Part shown: positions 16,495 through 29,178 of the stretch, piece by piece
Numbering within the stretch: the stretch's first letter is position 1
Layout of the letters: every line of letters starts with the position of its first letter
NCBI GenBank assembly: GCA_050955105.1
Contig: JBPBQZ010000085.1
Span: forward strand, 70,600 to 134,599
Direction: 5' to 3'
DNA length: 64,000 nt
DNA from: JBPBQZ01 sp050955105
GTDB lineage: Bacteria; Pseudomonadota; Gammaproteobacteria; Burkholderiales; Burkholderiaceae
Position numbers and translations under genes: made by a program
Notes under the pieces: model-generated
Databases searched by the model: none
Seen by the model: the letters and a program-made list of their open reading frames with translations, nothing else
What the model was told of the DNA's origin: nothing

Positions 16495-18166
16495 ACGGTT
16501 CCGGTTTTCGTTTATGGCGACCTACGCGGTGCTGCTGGGCAATCGCGTAGGCTTCATGCCGCCTTGCGCGTCGCACTGCATCACGCCGGACGGCGGGTTC
16601 ACGACGCCAGTGCCCCATATGGAAGTAGGAATACAGCGATCCGAGCATTGCGCATGAGAACGCAGCTTTCAGCCGTTGCGCGGCTGCCCCGGCCTGTTGC
16701 GCCGGGCCGTAGGCCAGCAGCACCAGCGTTCCCATCAGCGTGACGTTGAAAAATAGCGTCATGCGCGCCGGCGATGTGACGCATAGCCAGTTGCCTACAT
16801 TCAGCAATGCTGACGGCTTGTATGCCACGCGCAGTTTCACCGGTCCTTGCGGATGGGCTTTGCGCTGGAACGCGCGCATCAGATAGCAGATCACCAGTTC
16901 ATCTAAGGTCTCGCCCACGGTATTGAACGCCGCGGCAATCAGCGCCTCGAAACGGTGACAGAAGGCCTGTAGCGCGGCGCCGCCCGCGTCCGACAGTGCA
17001 AGTTGACCGATTCCCAGAGTGAACTGCGTCACTGCATAAATGGCGGCGGTCACCAACAGCGCGCGGATCGATTGCCGGCATTGGGGGTCGTTGCGGTTGA
17101 CGATGCGCACCACGCTTTGTATGGCATCACGCGATACGCAGTAAGACACCAGCGCCACCAATTGCGGCGCGAACCCTGGCGGGACGCCGCAGCAGGCGAG
17201 CACGGCCATCATCGTGACGCACAGCGTGGCGCCGACGCTTCTCGCCGCCAAGGCGTGCCAGGTCATCTGGCCGCGGCACGCGTCGACCAGCACGCCGACC
17301 AGGCTCAGCACTATCGGCAGGCCGAATGCCGCGTAAGTAAGGGCCGCCAAGGCGCCCGCGCTCAGCGCGGCTTGATTGAGGTAGTTGAGTACTCCGCAGC
17401 GCAGCATGGTAGGGCCCGCCACGCACAATAATTTGCCCCATAGCGCGCGTCCGGTGTTGGCCACGCAGCGCGGCACCAGCCGCCGTTTGCTGGGCGTCGA
17501 AAGCGTTTTGTCGAGTGGCACGTCGGTGCGCCGCGGTGCACGAGCCTGGCGCCTGAGCGCAGTTGGATAAAACGCGTCGTCCGAGTCGGGCGCCTGGTCC
17601 GTCGAAGCATCGGGCGAGGAGATGAAACGGGCGCATTTCAGAGTCTCTGCGGGAGGCCCGGCGAGCGCTGAAAGATTGCCAACCAGCGGGTGCTCGGCCT
17701 TATCCGCCAAGCCTAAGGTCACTGTGCTGTCGAAAAAAGGTTCAAGTTGCGCCAGTCGTTCGGCGACCCGTTCGCCATCGTGAAAAGACAGGCAGCGCCG
17801 GCCCATGCCTCGCGGGTGCGCCGCATCGATCAGGGTTTCCAGGGGGCGGGTGTTGGCCGGGACGCCGAACGCCGCATCGCTGCAGGTGGTAATTACCGTC
17901 GAACTGGAAGATGCCGTGGAGGCGCAAGACGCCTGTGAATCGGTGGACGCGAGCGACGAGACGGACGCGAGCGAGGTGCGCAGCGGCCGGTACGCCATTG
18001 CAAGCGAGTCGGTGTAGCCCATGTCGCGGCGCGCAGCGAGCCACGCGAGGACGTCGCTGCCCGCGCGCGCCTCGCGCGTGCCCCTGAGTGTTGCTGTGTC
18101 GCGGTGCAGCCACGCCTCGGACGCACCTTTATTTATCCTGATCGAACTTACTGCGCCTGCTGCCAT
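16442..18166 (-). CDS. unrecognised multi-pass membrane protein with Ser/Arg-rich N-terminal half
   Basis: I do not recognise this 574-residue protein. The start ATG at 18166 is strongly supported by AAGGAGA 5 bases upstream, in preference to one at 18340. Residues 1-~255 have no membrane segment and are rich in Ser, Thr, Ala and Arg, including a run of Ser/Thr around residue 80. Residues ~260-530 contain about five to six hydrophobic segments (for example ALSAGALAALTYAAFGLPIV, VTMMAVLACCG, LLVTAAIYAVTQFTLGIG and TLFFNVTLMGTLVLLAYG). The basic C-terminus ends near RRARRHEAYAIAQQHR. A soluble, Ser-rich N-terminus joined to membrane helices resembles type III or type IV effector architecture, but no secretion genes or hrp-type box are nearby, so this is speculation. 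Confidence 0.65.
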   Translation of the reverse strand: MAAGAVSSIRINKGASEAWLHRDTATLRGTREARAGSDVLAWLAARRDMGYTDSLAMAYRPLRTSLASVSSLASTDSQASCASTASSSSTVITTCSDAAFGVPANTRPLETLIDAAHPRGMGRRCLSFHDGERVAERLAQLEPFFDSTVTLGLADKAEHPLVGNLSALAGPPAETLKCARFISSPDASTDQAPDSDDAFYPTALRRQARAPRRTDVPLDKTLSTPSKRRLVPRCVANTGRALWGKLLCVAGPTMLRCGVLNYLNQAALSAGALAALTYAAFGLPIVLSLVGVLVDACRGQMTWHALAARSVGATLCVTMMAVLACCGVPPGFAPQLVALVSYCVSRDAIQSVVRIVNRNDPQCRQSIRALLVTAAIYAVTQFTLGIGQLALSDAGGAALQAFCHRFEALIAAAFNTVGETLDELVICYLMRAFQRKAHPQGPVKLRVAYKPSALLNVGNWLCVTSPARMTLFFNVTLMGTLVLLAYGPAQQAGAAAQRLKAAFSCAMLGSLYSYFHMGHWRREPAVRRDAVRRARRHEAYAIAQQHRVGRHKRKPEPSIFSFWMNGQAASLPKP

Positions 18167-18739
18167 CCTGTCTCCTTGTCGACGGATCGCATGGGCGCGC
18201 AGACGATCTCCGTCCGCAGCGGGCGAAGGTCGTCTTGCCGCGGTACCACGACGTCCGCCGAGCAACGTATTTGCTTTTGGAATGTGCGCCGCGGCGAGCG
18301 CGTGCACGGAATCGATGCTAGCAGCCGGCCGCGCCCGCAACTCTCAGGGAACACCGCGTACTTCGTACCAATAAGTCCTTATCTCAGCGGCTGCATGTCT
18401 TAAGATTCGGCCCTCGAATGGCCTCGTTGCCGGCGCGTCGAACGGTCACGCCATGCGTCCCGCTGGAAAAGGCAGGCGCTGCACGCTATAATCCAAAGGT
18501 TTGACCCGACTCATTCAAACCTTAGCGCCTACCCTTTCCATTCCCGTTCATCTCCGTTCGCTCGCCATGTGCGGGCGGCAATCGAGGCCAGCCGGCACGT
18601 CTTCCCGCATCTCGCGGTCGGGCGTGTGGCGCCACCGAAAGCCGCGACCGCCTGGCGTTACGCGAGCGGGGCCGGAACGAACAGCCACACGGCGGAACGG
18701 CGAAAGTGCGACGCTGGGGTTTCCATCAGGAGCCTTTCC
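18167..18739. other. intergenic region between the membrane-protein gene and carA
   Basis: About 570 bases of divergent upstream DNA. It holds the ribosome site of the minus-strand gene, a good promoter candidate for carA at 18464-18492 and a carA leader of roughly 240 bases. I searched for an FMN, pyrimidine or hrp-type element by eye and found none. Confidence 0.5.
18464..18492 (+). promoter_or_regulatory. sigma-70-type promoter candidate for carAB
   Basis: A perfect -10 box TATAAT at 18487-18492 lies 17 bases after TGGAAA at 18464-18469. It is the best promoter-like sequence ahead of carA, whose GTG start is about 240 bases downstream. Confidence 0.55.
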
Positions 18740-19903
18740 GTGTTGCCGTCTTTCTCCCCAGCATTGCTTGCACTCGCCGACGGCACGGTCTTCAATGGCC
18801 ACTCAATTGGCGCTGCCGGGCATTCCACGGGCGAAGTCGTGTTCAACACGGCCATGACCGGCTATCAGGAAATTCTCACCGATCCCAGCTACGCCCGTCA
18901 GTTCGTCACCCTGACTTATCCGCATATCGGCAACACCGGCATCAACGCCGAAGACCTCGAGGCATCGCGCATTTTCGCCGCTGGCTTGATCGTGCGCGAC
19001 GTGCCGCGCAGGTTGTCGAATTTCCGCAGTCATCAATCATTGGGCGATTACCTGCGCTCGCAAGGCGTGGTGGGCATCGCCGGCATCGACACGCGCCGCT
19101 TGACGCGGCTGTTGCGTGCGAACGGCGCGCAGAACGGTTGCCTGATGGCCGGCAGCGCGCCCGGCGAAACGCTGGACGCCGCCCGCGCGGTGCAACTGGC
19201 GCGCGAATTTCCCGGCTTGGCCGGTATGGACCTCGCGAAAGTCGTGTCGACACCGCACGCTTATGAATGGTCGCAAACCGAATGGCGGCTGGGCAGCGGC
19301 TTCGGCACGCTCACGGCGCCGCGTCATCGCGTCGTGGCCTTCGACTACGGCATCAAATTGAACATCTTGCGGATGCTTGCCGAACGCGGCTGCCAGGTCA
19401 CCGTGCTGCCCGCGCAGGCGAGCGCCGCCGATGCGCTGGCGTTGAATCCCGACGGCGTATTCCTCTCGAACGGCCCCGGAGATCCGGAGCCTTGCACCTA
19501 TGCGATCGAGGCGACGCGGGAATTGATCGCGCGCGGACTGCCGACGTTCGGCATCTGCCTCGGACATCAGATCATGGGTCTGGCGCTGGGCGCCAAGACC
19601 ATCAAGATGAAGACGGGGCACCATGGCGCCAATCATCCGGTGAAAGATCTCGATGACGGCCGCGTGGTGATCACCTCGCAGAATCACGGTTTCGCGGTCG
19701 ACCCGGCAACGCTGCCGGCCAACGCCCGCGTTACGCATATCTCCTTATTCGACGGCACCTTGCAGGGCTTCGCGCTCGACGACAAGCCGGCTTTTTGCTT
19801 CCAGGGTCACCCGGAAGCGTCGCCCGGTCCACACGACCTGGCCTACCTGTTCGATCGATTCACCGGGCTGATGGACGAGCGCCGCCAACGCGCGCCGGCC
19901 TGA
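18740..19903 (+). CDS. carA: carbamoyl-phosphate synthase small (glutaminase) subunit
   Basis: CarA hydrolyses glutamine and passes ammonia to CarB for carbamoyl phosphate synthesis, feeding arginine and pyrimidines. The 387-residue protein starts at a GTG (18740) with AGGAG 7 bases upstream; longer readings upstream lack homology. The N-terminal domain shows [16 protein letters not shown] and [12 protein letters not shown]; the class I glutaminase domain has LSNGPGDP, the nucleophile Cys in FGICLGHQI and the catalytic His-Glu in [12 protein letters not shown]. It is followed by carB after 153 bases, as a bicistronic operon. Confidence 0.96.
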   Translation: MLPSFSPALLALADGTVFNGHSIGAAGHSTGEVVFNTAMTGYQEILTDPSYARQFVTLTYPHIGNTGINAEDLEASRIFAAGLIVRDVPRRLSNFRSHQSLGDYLRSQGVVGIAGIDTRRLTRLLRANGAQNGCLMAGSAPGETLDAARAVQLAREFPGLAGMDLAKVVSTPHAYEWSQTEWRLGSGFGTLTAPRHRVVAFDYGIKLNILRMLAERGCQVTVLPAQASAADALALNPDGVFLSNGPGDPEPCTYAIEATRELIARGLPTFGICLGHQIMGLALGAKTIKMKTGHHGANHPVKDLDDGRVVITSQNHGFAVDPATLPANARVTHISLFDGTLQGFALDDKPAFCFQGHPEASPGPHDLAYLFDRFTGLMDERRQRAPA

Positions 19904-20056
19904 CCGGGCGTTCCTGCCCGCCGCGCCTGTTCCAGCGCCAAACCGAGCAGTGCCCGGGCCCGGGCGGCAAACAAGCGCCGTCGCCGAGCCTGGAATGCAG
20001 CGGCCCACGCCATGCGCGCCAAGCGCCCGGGGCCGGCTTTTACACAGTGAGAATTT

Positions 20057-23320
<3,264 letters not shown>

Positions 23321-23697
23321 CAGCGATCGCGCGTCGAAACCGTCGGCTGCCGGCGGTGCCGACGCTCGCAACTACTGAGTTGTCGACGTGCGCGAAACTG
23401 CCCGCCTTACCTCACGCGGGGCAGGCATCGCGCACTGGCGTATTCATCGGCATCCTTCCTCGAGCATGCCAGCCATTCCCGCGATGCCCTAGCCGTGCGC
23501 GCATGTTCAGCGCGGCGCGTTCGCCGAGCGCGCACCGGCAGGATGCGCGAATCGTGCAATGATTGCGCGTGGCGCAGGATTTGCGTGCGGGTTCTATCGG
23601 TAATACCGAATATTCTTGTCGCGGCTTCGGCCGGATTCCGGTTCGACCGGTTTCGGTTGGAGCCGCGGCGGTTTTTTGTCTTTTAAAAGAAACGACT
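23321..23697. other. intergenic region before greA, no gene seen
   Basis: A 377-base spacer between carB and greA. A palindromic GTCGGCTGCC/GGCGGTGCCGAC segment near 23341-23364 may fold as a carB terminator, though no T-run follows. An AT-rich GGTAATACCGAATATTC at about 23600 could contain the greA promoter. Confidence 0.4.
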
Positions 23698-24174
23698 ATG
23701 AGCACTATTCCTCTGACCAAGCGCGGCGCGGAGTTACTGAAGGACGAATTGCACCGGCTCAAGACGGTTGAACGGCCGTCGGTTATCAATTCCATCTCAG
23801 AAGCGCGCGCCCAAGGCGATCTCTCCGAAAACGCCGAATACGATGCGGCGAAGGAAAAGCAGTCTTTTATCGAAGGGCGCATCCTCGAGCTCGAAGCGAA
23901 GTTGTCGGGCGCGCAGGTGATCGATCCGATGCTGGTCGACGCGGACGGCCGTGTCGTGTTCGCCGCCACCGTCGAACTTGAAGATCTCGAGTCCGGCAAC
24001 AATGTTACTTACCAGATCGTCGGCGACGACGAGGCCGATCTCGATCACGGCCTGATCTCGATCAGTTCACCGATTGCGCGGGCGCTGATCGGCAAGTCGG
24101 AGGGCGACGTGGCGTCGGTCCAGGCGCCGGGCGGCGTGCGAGAGTATGAAATCGTCGCGGTCCGCTACTGCTGA
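23698..24174 (+). CDS. greA: transcription elongation factor GreA
   Basis: GreA rescues backtracked RNA polymerase by stimulating transcript cleavage. The 158-residue protein has the N-terminal coiled coil with the acidic tip (SEARAQGDLSENAEYDAAKE, the diagnostic DLSENAEY loop) and the C-terminal globular FKBP-like domain (YQIVGDDEADLDHGLISISSPIARALIGK). The ATG at 23698 gives the exact family length. It is part of the conserved carB-greA-DUF4149 order in Burkholderia. Confidence 0.96.
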   Translation: MSTIPLTKRGAELLKDELHRLKTVERPSVINSISEARAQGDLSENAEYDAAKEKQSFIEGRILELEAKLSGAQVIDPMLVDADGRVVFAATVELEDLESGNNVTYQIVGDDEADLDHGLISISSPIARALIGKSEGDVASVQAPGGVREYEIVAVRYC

Positions 24175-24187
24175 GCGCGCGCCGGCG

Positions 24188-24673
24188 ATGCTGATGCGAC
24201 GTCTGTTCGGCGTGGTAACGATGCTGTGGGTGGGCAGCTTGCTGACGGTCGGCTATTTGACCGCGCCCGTGCTGTTTGCCACGCTGGCGCGTACCGAGGC
24301 GGGCGATGTGGTGAGCCGGTTACTGCGCATCGAAGCAATATTGGGCGTGGTGTGCGCGGTGGTGCTGTGGGTGCTTTGCAATCGGCTGCTGCGTGCCGGT
24401 GCGACCGGTTATCGGCGCGAGCGCTGGATCGTGCTGCTGATGCTGGCTTGTACGCTGCTTGGCTACTTCGCATTGCAGCCGTTCATGCATGCATTGCGCG
24501 TGGCGGCTGAACGCGACGGCGTCGATTTGTTGCATTCACCGAACGCCTGGCGCTTTGGCGTGTTGCATGCGGTATCGTCGTTGCTGTACTTGATACAGAG
24601 CCTGGCCGGACTCGCATTGGTCTGGCTGTTGCCGCCGATGGGCGGCCCGGCGGTCAGCCGCGCGGTGCGCTAA
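24188..24673 (+). CDS. DUF4149 inner-membrane protein
   Basis: A 161-residue protein of the DUF4149 family, function unknown, with four membrane segments (residues ~5-28, ~45-66, ~79-99 and ~131-153). The conserved GYLTAPVLFATL after the first segment and the HAVSSLLYLIQSLAGL near the end are typical. It begins 13 bases after greA on the same strand and so is probably co-transcribed with it. The start could also be the ATG two codons further on. Confidence 0.82.
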   Translation: MLMRRLFGVVTMLWVGSLLTVGYLTAPVLFATLARTEAGDVVSRLLRIEAILGVVCAVVLWVLCNRLLRAGATGYRRERWIVLLMLACTLLGYFALQPFMHALRVAAERDGVDLLHSPNAWRFGVLHAVSSLLYLIQSLAGLALVWLLPPMGGPAVSRAVR

Positions 24674-24735
24674 AGGTCATCCCCAACGCGCTTGCGCGTC
24701 GAGGCGCGCCTCGCGGCGCTGCCGGACGCCAGCGC

Positions 24736-25332
24736 TTATTTATCTTGCTGGAAGGTCCGTTTGCCGCCAGTCTGGCGCTTTTTCGCACGTTTCACCGTGC
24801 CGCCGGCGGTAACCCGTTCGTTGCCGCGAACCAGTACCGTTTTGGGTTTCGAGCGTTGGCCCGGTTTGTCGGAGGGCTTGACGATCTTGACGAGGCGCGG
24901 CGCCGCATTGCTGGTTGATTGCGATGTGGTACGACCAACGCCCAGGCGTGTGACGCGTGGTGTGATACCGCTGGCAGCCGCGCTTGCGCGACGCGCTTGC
25001 GGTGACGCCGAAGCGGTGCGCGGCCGCCCGGCCGCGCGCTCGGCGGCAGTGGGGCCGGGTGCCGGGCGCCAAATCACCAGCAATTTGCCGATTTGCTGGA
25101 TCAGTCCGGCGTTTAGCCGTTCACAAAGCGCAACGCCGATGGCCGATCGTGCGGCACGGTCGTCGTCGAAAATACGGATTTTGATGAGTTCATGCGAACC
25201 CAGTGCGCGTTCGGCTTCAGCGAACACGGGTTCGGTAAGGCCGTCTGAGCCGATCATGATGACGGGTTTCAACGGATGGGCCTGCGCGCGCAAGGTAGCA
25301 CGCTGCGTGGGCGAGACATTCAACGCGGGCAT
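24736..25332 (-). CDS. yhbY: CRS1/YhbY-domain RNA-binding protein
   Basis: YhbY associates with pre-50S ribosomal particles. Residues 1-~92 are a complete CRM domain (RATLRAQAHPLKPVIMIGSDGLTEPV, HELIKIRI, GKLLVIWRP), about the size of the whole E. coli protein (97 residues). The remaining ~105 residues form a Lys/Arg/Ala/Pro-rich tail that looks disordered and probably adds RNA affinity. The gene is divergent from rlmE, another 50S-assembly gene, with only 73 bases between the starts, as in E. coli and Burkholderia. Confidence 0.9.
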   Translation of the reverse strand: MPALNVSPTQRATLRAQAHPLKPVIMIGSDGLTEPVFAEAERALGSHELIKIRIFDDDRAARSAIGVALCERLNAGLIQQIGKLLVIWRPAPGPTAAERAAGRPRTASASPQARRASAAASGITPRVTRLGVGRTTSQSTSNAAPRLVKIVKPSDKPGQRSKPKTVLVRGNERVTAGGTVKRAKKRQTGGKRTFQQDK

Positions 25333-25405
25333 TTGATTATTGTGCTCGAAGGTTTCCGGGCGGAAGCCGGAAAAAACAGCGTATTATCCTTCAACTTCCA
25401 GGCAG

Positions 25406-26050
25406 ATGGCGAAAAACCGTTTCAACGCGAATTGGCTGCACGATCACATCAACGACCCCTACGTCAAAATGGCGCAGCGCGAGGGATATCGGGCGCGCGC
25501 CGCCTATAAACTGAAAGAGATCGACGAGCAGGACAAGCTGATTCGGCCCGGCCAGGTGATTGTGGACCTGGGCGCCGCGCCGGGCAGCTGGAGCCAATAC
25601 GCGCGCAATCGGCTCGCGCATGCGGGCGGCACGGGCATCGACGGGCTGGTGATTGCCCTCGACTTGCTGCCGATGGAACCGATTGCCGACGTCCATTATC
25701 TGCAGGGCGACTTCCGCGAGGAAAGCGTGGTGCATGAGCTGGAGAATTTGTTAGGGCCGCGCCGCGTAGACCTTGTACTGTCCGACATGGCCCCCAACTT
25801 ATCCGGCGTGGCGGTCGCCGACGCGGCGCGCATCGAGCATCTGTGCGATTTGGCGCTCGAATTCGCTTGCGAACGACTGAACGCCGACGGCGCGCTGCTT
25901 GTCAAATGCTTTCACGGCAGTGGATATAGTCAAATCGTTGAAAGGTTCAAGCGGCACTTCAAGATTGTGCTGCCGCGCAAGCCAAAGGCTTCGCGCGACA
26001 AGTCCGCTGAAACTTTCATCCTCGGGAAATTCCCAAAAAATGGTGTCTAG
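25406..26050 (+). CDS. rlmE: 23S rRNA 2'-O-methyltransferase (U2552)
   Basis: RlmE (FtsJ/RrmJ) methylates the ribose of U2552 in the A-loop of 23S rRNA in the 50S subunit. The 214-residue protein starts [14 protein letters not shown] at 25406. It shows the [12 protein letters not shown] motif with the catalytic Lys, SAM motif [14 protein letters not shown], the catalytic Asp in [10 protein letters not shown], Lys in LLVKCFHG and Glu in KSAETFILG, completing the K-D-K-E set. It is followed by ftsH, the usual partner. Confidence 0.95.
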   Translation: MAKNRFNANWLHDHINDPYVKMAQREGYRARAAYKLKEIDEQDKLIRPGQVIVDLGAAPGSWSQYARNRLAHAGGTGIDGLVIALDLLPMEPIADVHYLQGDFREESVVHELENLLGPRRVDLVLSDMAPNLSGVAVADAARIEHLCDLALEFACERLNADGALLVKCFHGSGYSQIVERFKRHFKIVLPRKPKASRDKSAETFILGKFPKNGV

Positions 26051-26209
26051 CTCGTTGAAAAGCCGCGCTGCGATGGACGAAAGTGCTTTCCTTGCCGCTG
26101 GCGAGGGGTGGCGGACTGCATTAGAATGCGCTAGGCGTGGCTGCGCAGTGCAGCCCTCGCGCGATCGGGGCGGACCGTCGAATCGGTCTCCCAGTGAAGG
26201 AGCAATGCT

Positions 26210-28093
26210 TTGAACAACAATATGTTTTCGAAGGCGGCAGTGTGGTTGGTCATCGCACTGGTGCTATTTACGGTGTTCAAGCAGTTTGACAAGCCGCGCG
26301 TGCAGGAAGGCGTTTCGTACTCGCAGTTCATGGACGATGCGAAAAACGGCAAGGTCAAAACCGTGATCGTGCAGGGGCGCAGCCTCACGGTAACGCCTGC
26401 TGACGGCAACAAATATCAGATTGTCTCGCCCGGAGACATCTGGATGGTCGGCGACCTGATGAAGTATGGCGTTCAGGTCAGCGGCAAGCCCGACGACGAA
26501 CCCAATGCATTGGTGTCCGCACTGTACTACCTCGGACCGACGATTTTGATCATCGGTTTCTGGTTCTACATGATGCGACAGATGCAAGGCGGCGGCAAAG
26601 GCGGGGCCTTTTCATTCGGCAAATCGCGTGCGCGCTTGATCGACGAGAACAATAACGCGATCAACTTCACCGACGTGGCGGGCTGCGACGAAGCCAAAGA
26701 GGAGGTCGCCGAACTGGTCGATTTCCTCCGAGATCCACAGAAATTCCAGAAGCTGGGCGGACGCATACCACGCGGCGTGTTGCTGGTGGGGCCGCCCGGT
26801 ACCGGCAAGACCTTGCTGGCGCGGGCGATTGCCGGCGAAGCCAAGGTGCCGTTCTTCAGCATTTCCGGTTCCGATTTCGTTGAAATGTTCGTCGGCGTGG
26901 GCGCGGCGCGGGTGCGCGACATGTTCGAGCAGGCCAAGAAGCACGCGCCGTGTATCGTCTTCATCGATGAAATCGACGCGGTCGGCCGGCATCGCGGTGC
27001 CGGCATGGGCGGCGGCAATGATGAACGCGAACAGACCTTGAACCAGATGCTGGTCGAGATGGACGGTTTCGAAGCGAATTCGGGCGTCATCGTGATCGCC
27101 GCGACCAACCGTTCCGACGTGCTCGACAAGGCGCTGCTGCGTCCGGGTCGCTTCGACCGCCAGGTTTATGTCGGACTGCCCGATATTCGCGGTCGTGAAC
27201 AAATCTTGAAGGTGCATCTGCGCAAAGTGCCGATTTCGTCGGACGTCGATGCGTCGGTCATCGGTCGCGGTACGCCTGGCTTCTCGGGTGCCGACCTGGC
27301 CAATCTGGTCAACGAAGCGGCGCTGTTCGCCGCGCGGCGCGGCAAGCGCATCGTCGAAATGCAGGATTTCGAAGACGCGAAAGACAAGATCTTCATGGGA
27401 CCGGAACGCAAGTCGGCGGTGATGCGTGAGGAAGAGCGGCGCAATACTGCCTATCACGAGTCGGGTCACGCGGTGGTGGCGAAGCTGTTGCCGCTGGCCG
27501 ATCCGGTGCACAAGGTCACCATCATGCCGCGCGGTTGGGCGCTGGGCGTCACCTGGCAACTGCCCGAGCATGATCGCGTGAATCTGTATCGCGACAAGAT
27601 GCTGGAGGAAATCGCCATTCTGTTCGGCGGTCGTGCGGCGGAAGAAGTGTTCCTGAACTCGATGTCGACCGGCGCTTCGAACGACTTCGAGCGGGCGACC
27701 AAGATGGCCCGTGACATGGTGACTCGCTATGGCATGTCGGACGTGCTGGGTACCATGGTGTATGTCGATACCGAGCAAGAATCGATGTTTGGCCGCATGT
27801 CGTCGAAGACGGTTTCCGAAGCGACCCAGCAAAAGGTCGATGCCGAAATTCGCCGCATTCTCGACGAGCAGTACGGCACCGCGCGACGCCTGCTGGAAGA
27901 AAGCCGCAGCAAGGTCGAATCGATGGTGAAGGCCTTGCTGGAATGGGAGACGCTCGACGCCGACCAGGTCAACGACATTATGCTGGGCCATGATCCGCGG
28001 CCGCCAAAGAGCAGCCCGCCGCCGGGCGACACGCCCACGGGCACGGGCGGTGGCACCGAGGTAAAGCCGACGGGCGCTACCGCACCCGCCTGA
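26210..28093 (+). CDS. ftsH: ATP-dependent zinc metalloprotease FtsH
   Basis: FtsH is a membrane-anchored AAA+ protease that degrades misassembled membrane proteins and regulators such as sigma-32 and LpxC. The 627-residue protein has two membrane segments (about 7-22 and 105-122), Walker A GPPGTGKT (194-201), Walker [15 protein letters not shown] with RPGRFDRQ, and the zinc site HESGH (416-420). The start is a TTG at 26210 with AAGGAG about 8 bases upstream, giving the usual Burkholderia N-terminus [13 protein letters not shown]; an ATG four codons later is possible. The last ~40 residues are Pro/Gly/Thr-rich. A terminator follows. Confidence 0.96.
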   Translation: MNNNMFSKAAVWLVIALVLFTVFKQFDKPRVQEGVSYSQFMDDAKNGKVKTVIVQGRSLTVTPADGNKYQIVSPGDIWMVGDLMKYGVQVSGKPDDEPNALVSALYYLGPTILIIGFWFYMMRQMQGGGKGGAFSFGKSRARLIDENNNAINFTDVAGCDEAKEEVAELVDFLRDPQKFQKLGGRIPRGVLLVGPPGTGKTLLARAIAGEAKVPFFSISGSDFVEMFVGVGAARVRDMFEQAKKHAPCIVFIDEIDAVGRHRGAGMGGGNDEREQTLNQMLVEMDGFEANSGVIVIAATNRSDVLDKALLRPGRFDRQVYVGLPDIRGREQILKVHLRKVPISSDVDASVIGRGTPGFSGADLANLVNEAALFAARRGKRIVEMQDFEDAKDKIFMGPERKSAVMREEERRNTAYHESGHAVVAKLLPLADPVHKVTIMPRGWALGVTWQLPEHDRVNLYRDKMLEEIAILFGGRAAEEVFLNSMSTGASNDFERATKMARDMVTRYGMSDVLGTMVYVDTEQESMFGRMSSKTVSEATQQKVDAEIRRILDEQYGTARRLLEESRSKVESMVKALLEWETLDADQVNDIMLGHDPRPPKSSPPPGDTPTGTGGGTEVKPTGATAPA

Positions 28094-28110
28094 ACCGCGG
28101 GGTAAGCTTG

Positions 28111-28145
28111 AAAAAGGCCGGTGCACGTGTGCGCCGGCTTTTTTT
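28111..28145 (+). terminator. Rho-independent terminator after ftsH
   Basis: Stem CCGGTGCA (28118-28125) pairs with TGCGCCGG around a CGTG loop, flanked by an A-run on the left and seven T on the right. It ends the rlmE-ftsH transcript before folP. Confidence 0.75.
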
Positions 28146-28182
28146 ATCCGCGCACCGCGGATTTTTGGTTCGACTCTGCTCC

Positions 28183-28209
28183 GATTCTTCGGATTCTTCG
28201 GATTCTTCG
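28183..28209. repeat. three perfect tandem copies of GATTCTTCG
   Basis: Nine-base units at 28183-28191, 28192-28200 and 28201-28209 lie in the folP leader, between the ftsH terminator and the folP start. It may vary by slippage between strains. Confidence 0.8.
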
Positions 28210-28233
28210 TTATCCGCCGCTGCCCAATCGACG

Positions 28234-29178
28234 ATGTCACGTTCGCCTCACACCGTGTTTCAAGCGCCCGAGTCCGGCCCTGCAGGCGAATTGGCCTGCG
28301 GGCGCTTTCGCTTTGCGCTGAAGCGTCCACTGGTAATGGGCATCTTGAATATCACGCCAGATTCATTTTCGGATGGCGGCCGCTATCTGTCGCAGACGGC
28401 GGCGCTCGAGCGCGCGCGAGTGATGCTCGACGAAGGCGCCGATCTGATCGATGTCGGGGGCGAATCGACGCGCCCAGGTGCGGCGGCGCTATCGCTTGAC
28501 GAGGAATTGCGCCGCGTGGCGCCGGTCGTCGATGCGCTGGTGCGGGATGGCATTCCCGTTTCGGTCGATACCTATAAACCAGCGGTGATGCGCGAGGTGC
28601 TGGCCGCGGGCGCCGATATGATCAACGACATTCGCGCATTCGCCGAGCCTGGCGCGTTGGCGGCCGTGGTCGACCATGGCTGTGCGCTCTGCGCGATGCA
28701 TATGCTGGGCGAACCGCGCTCGATGCAGCGCGATCCGGTGTATGCGGACGTGGTGACCGAGGTACGTGATTTCCTGGCGGCGCGCGTGGCGGCATTGCAA
28801 GCGGCCGGCGTGGAGCGCGCGCGTATCGTCGTCGACCCAGGTTTCGGATTCGGCAAGACGCTGGTACACAACTTCACTTTGCTGGCCCGGCTTGGCGCCA
28901 CTGCGCCCGCTGGCGTGCCGATTCTGGCTGGGCTGTCGCGCAAGTCGATGCTGAGCGCGGCGAGCGGCGGCCAAGCGCCCGAGCAGCGGCTGGCCGCCAG
29001 CCTTGGCGCCGCCGTATGCGCGGCCGAGCGTGGCGCTGCCATCATCCGCGTGCATGACGTGCGCGCCACCGTCGAGGCGCTGCGCGTCTGGGCCGCCGTG
29101 CGCGATCCGGCGGCGCAGTGGCCAAGCGTGCGAACACCTGCTGCAACTGTTCATTTAAACCAGGAGACGAATCGATGA
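28234..29178 (+). CDS. folP: dihydropteroate synthase
   Basis: FolP joins p-aminobenzoate to dihydropterin pyrophosphate in folate synthesis and is the sulfonamide target. The 314-residue protein has the motifs [34 protein letters not shown] and [10 protein letters not shown], and an [11 protein letters not shown] loop. The ATG at 28234 is preferred; an in-frame reading back to 28108 passes through the terminator and tandem repeat. The stop TGA overlaps the glmM ATG (ATGA), so the two are translationally coupled, as in E. coli. Confidence 0.94.
   Translation: MSRSPHTVFQAPESGPAGELACGRFRFALKRPLVMGILNITPDSFSDGGRYLSQTAALERARVMLDEGADLIDVGGESTRPGAAALSLDEELRRVAPVVDALVRDGIPVSVDTYKPAVMREVLAAGADMINDIRAFAEPGALAAVVDHGCALCAMHMLGEPRSMQRDPVYADVVTEVRDFLAARVAALQAAGVERARIVVDPGFGFGKTLVHNFTLLARLGATAPAGVPILAGLSRKSMLSAASGGQAPEQRLAASLGAAVCAAERGAAIIRVHDVRATVEALRVWAAVRDPAAQWPSVRTPAATVHLNQETNR

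Noticed and set aside
18167..18420. hrp-type or PIP-type box upstream of the unrecognised membrane-protein gene
   Set aside because: No pair of TTCG elements 16 bases apart (or a PIP box) was found on the relevant strand.
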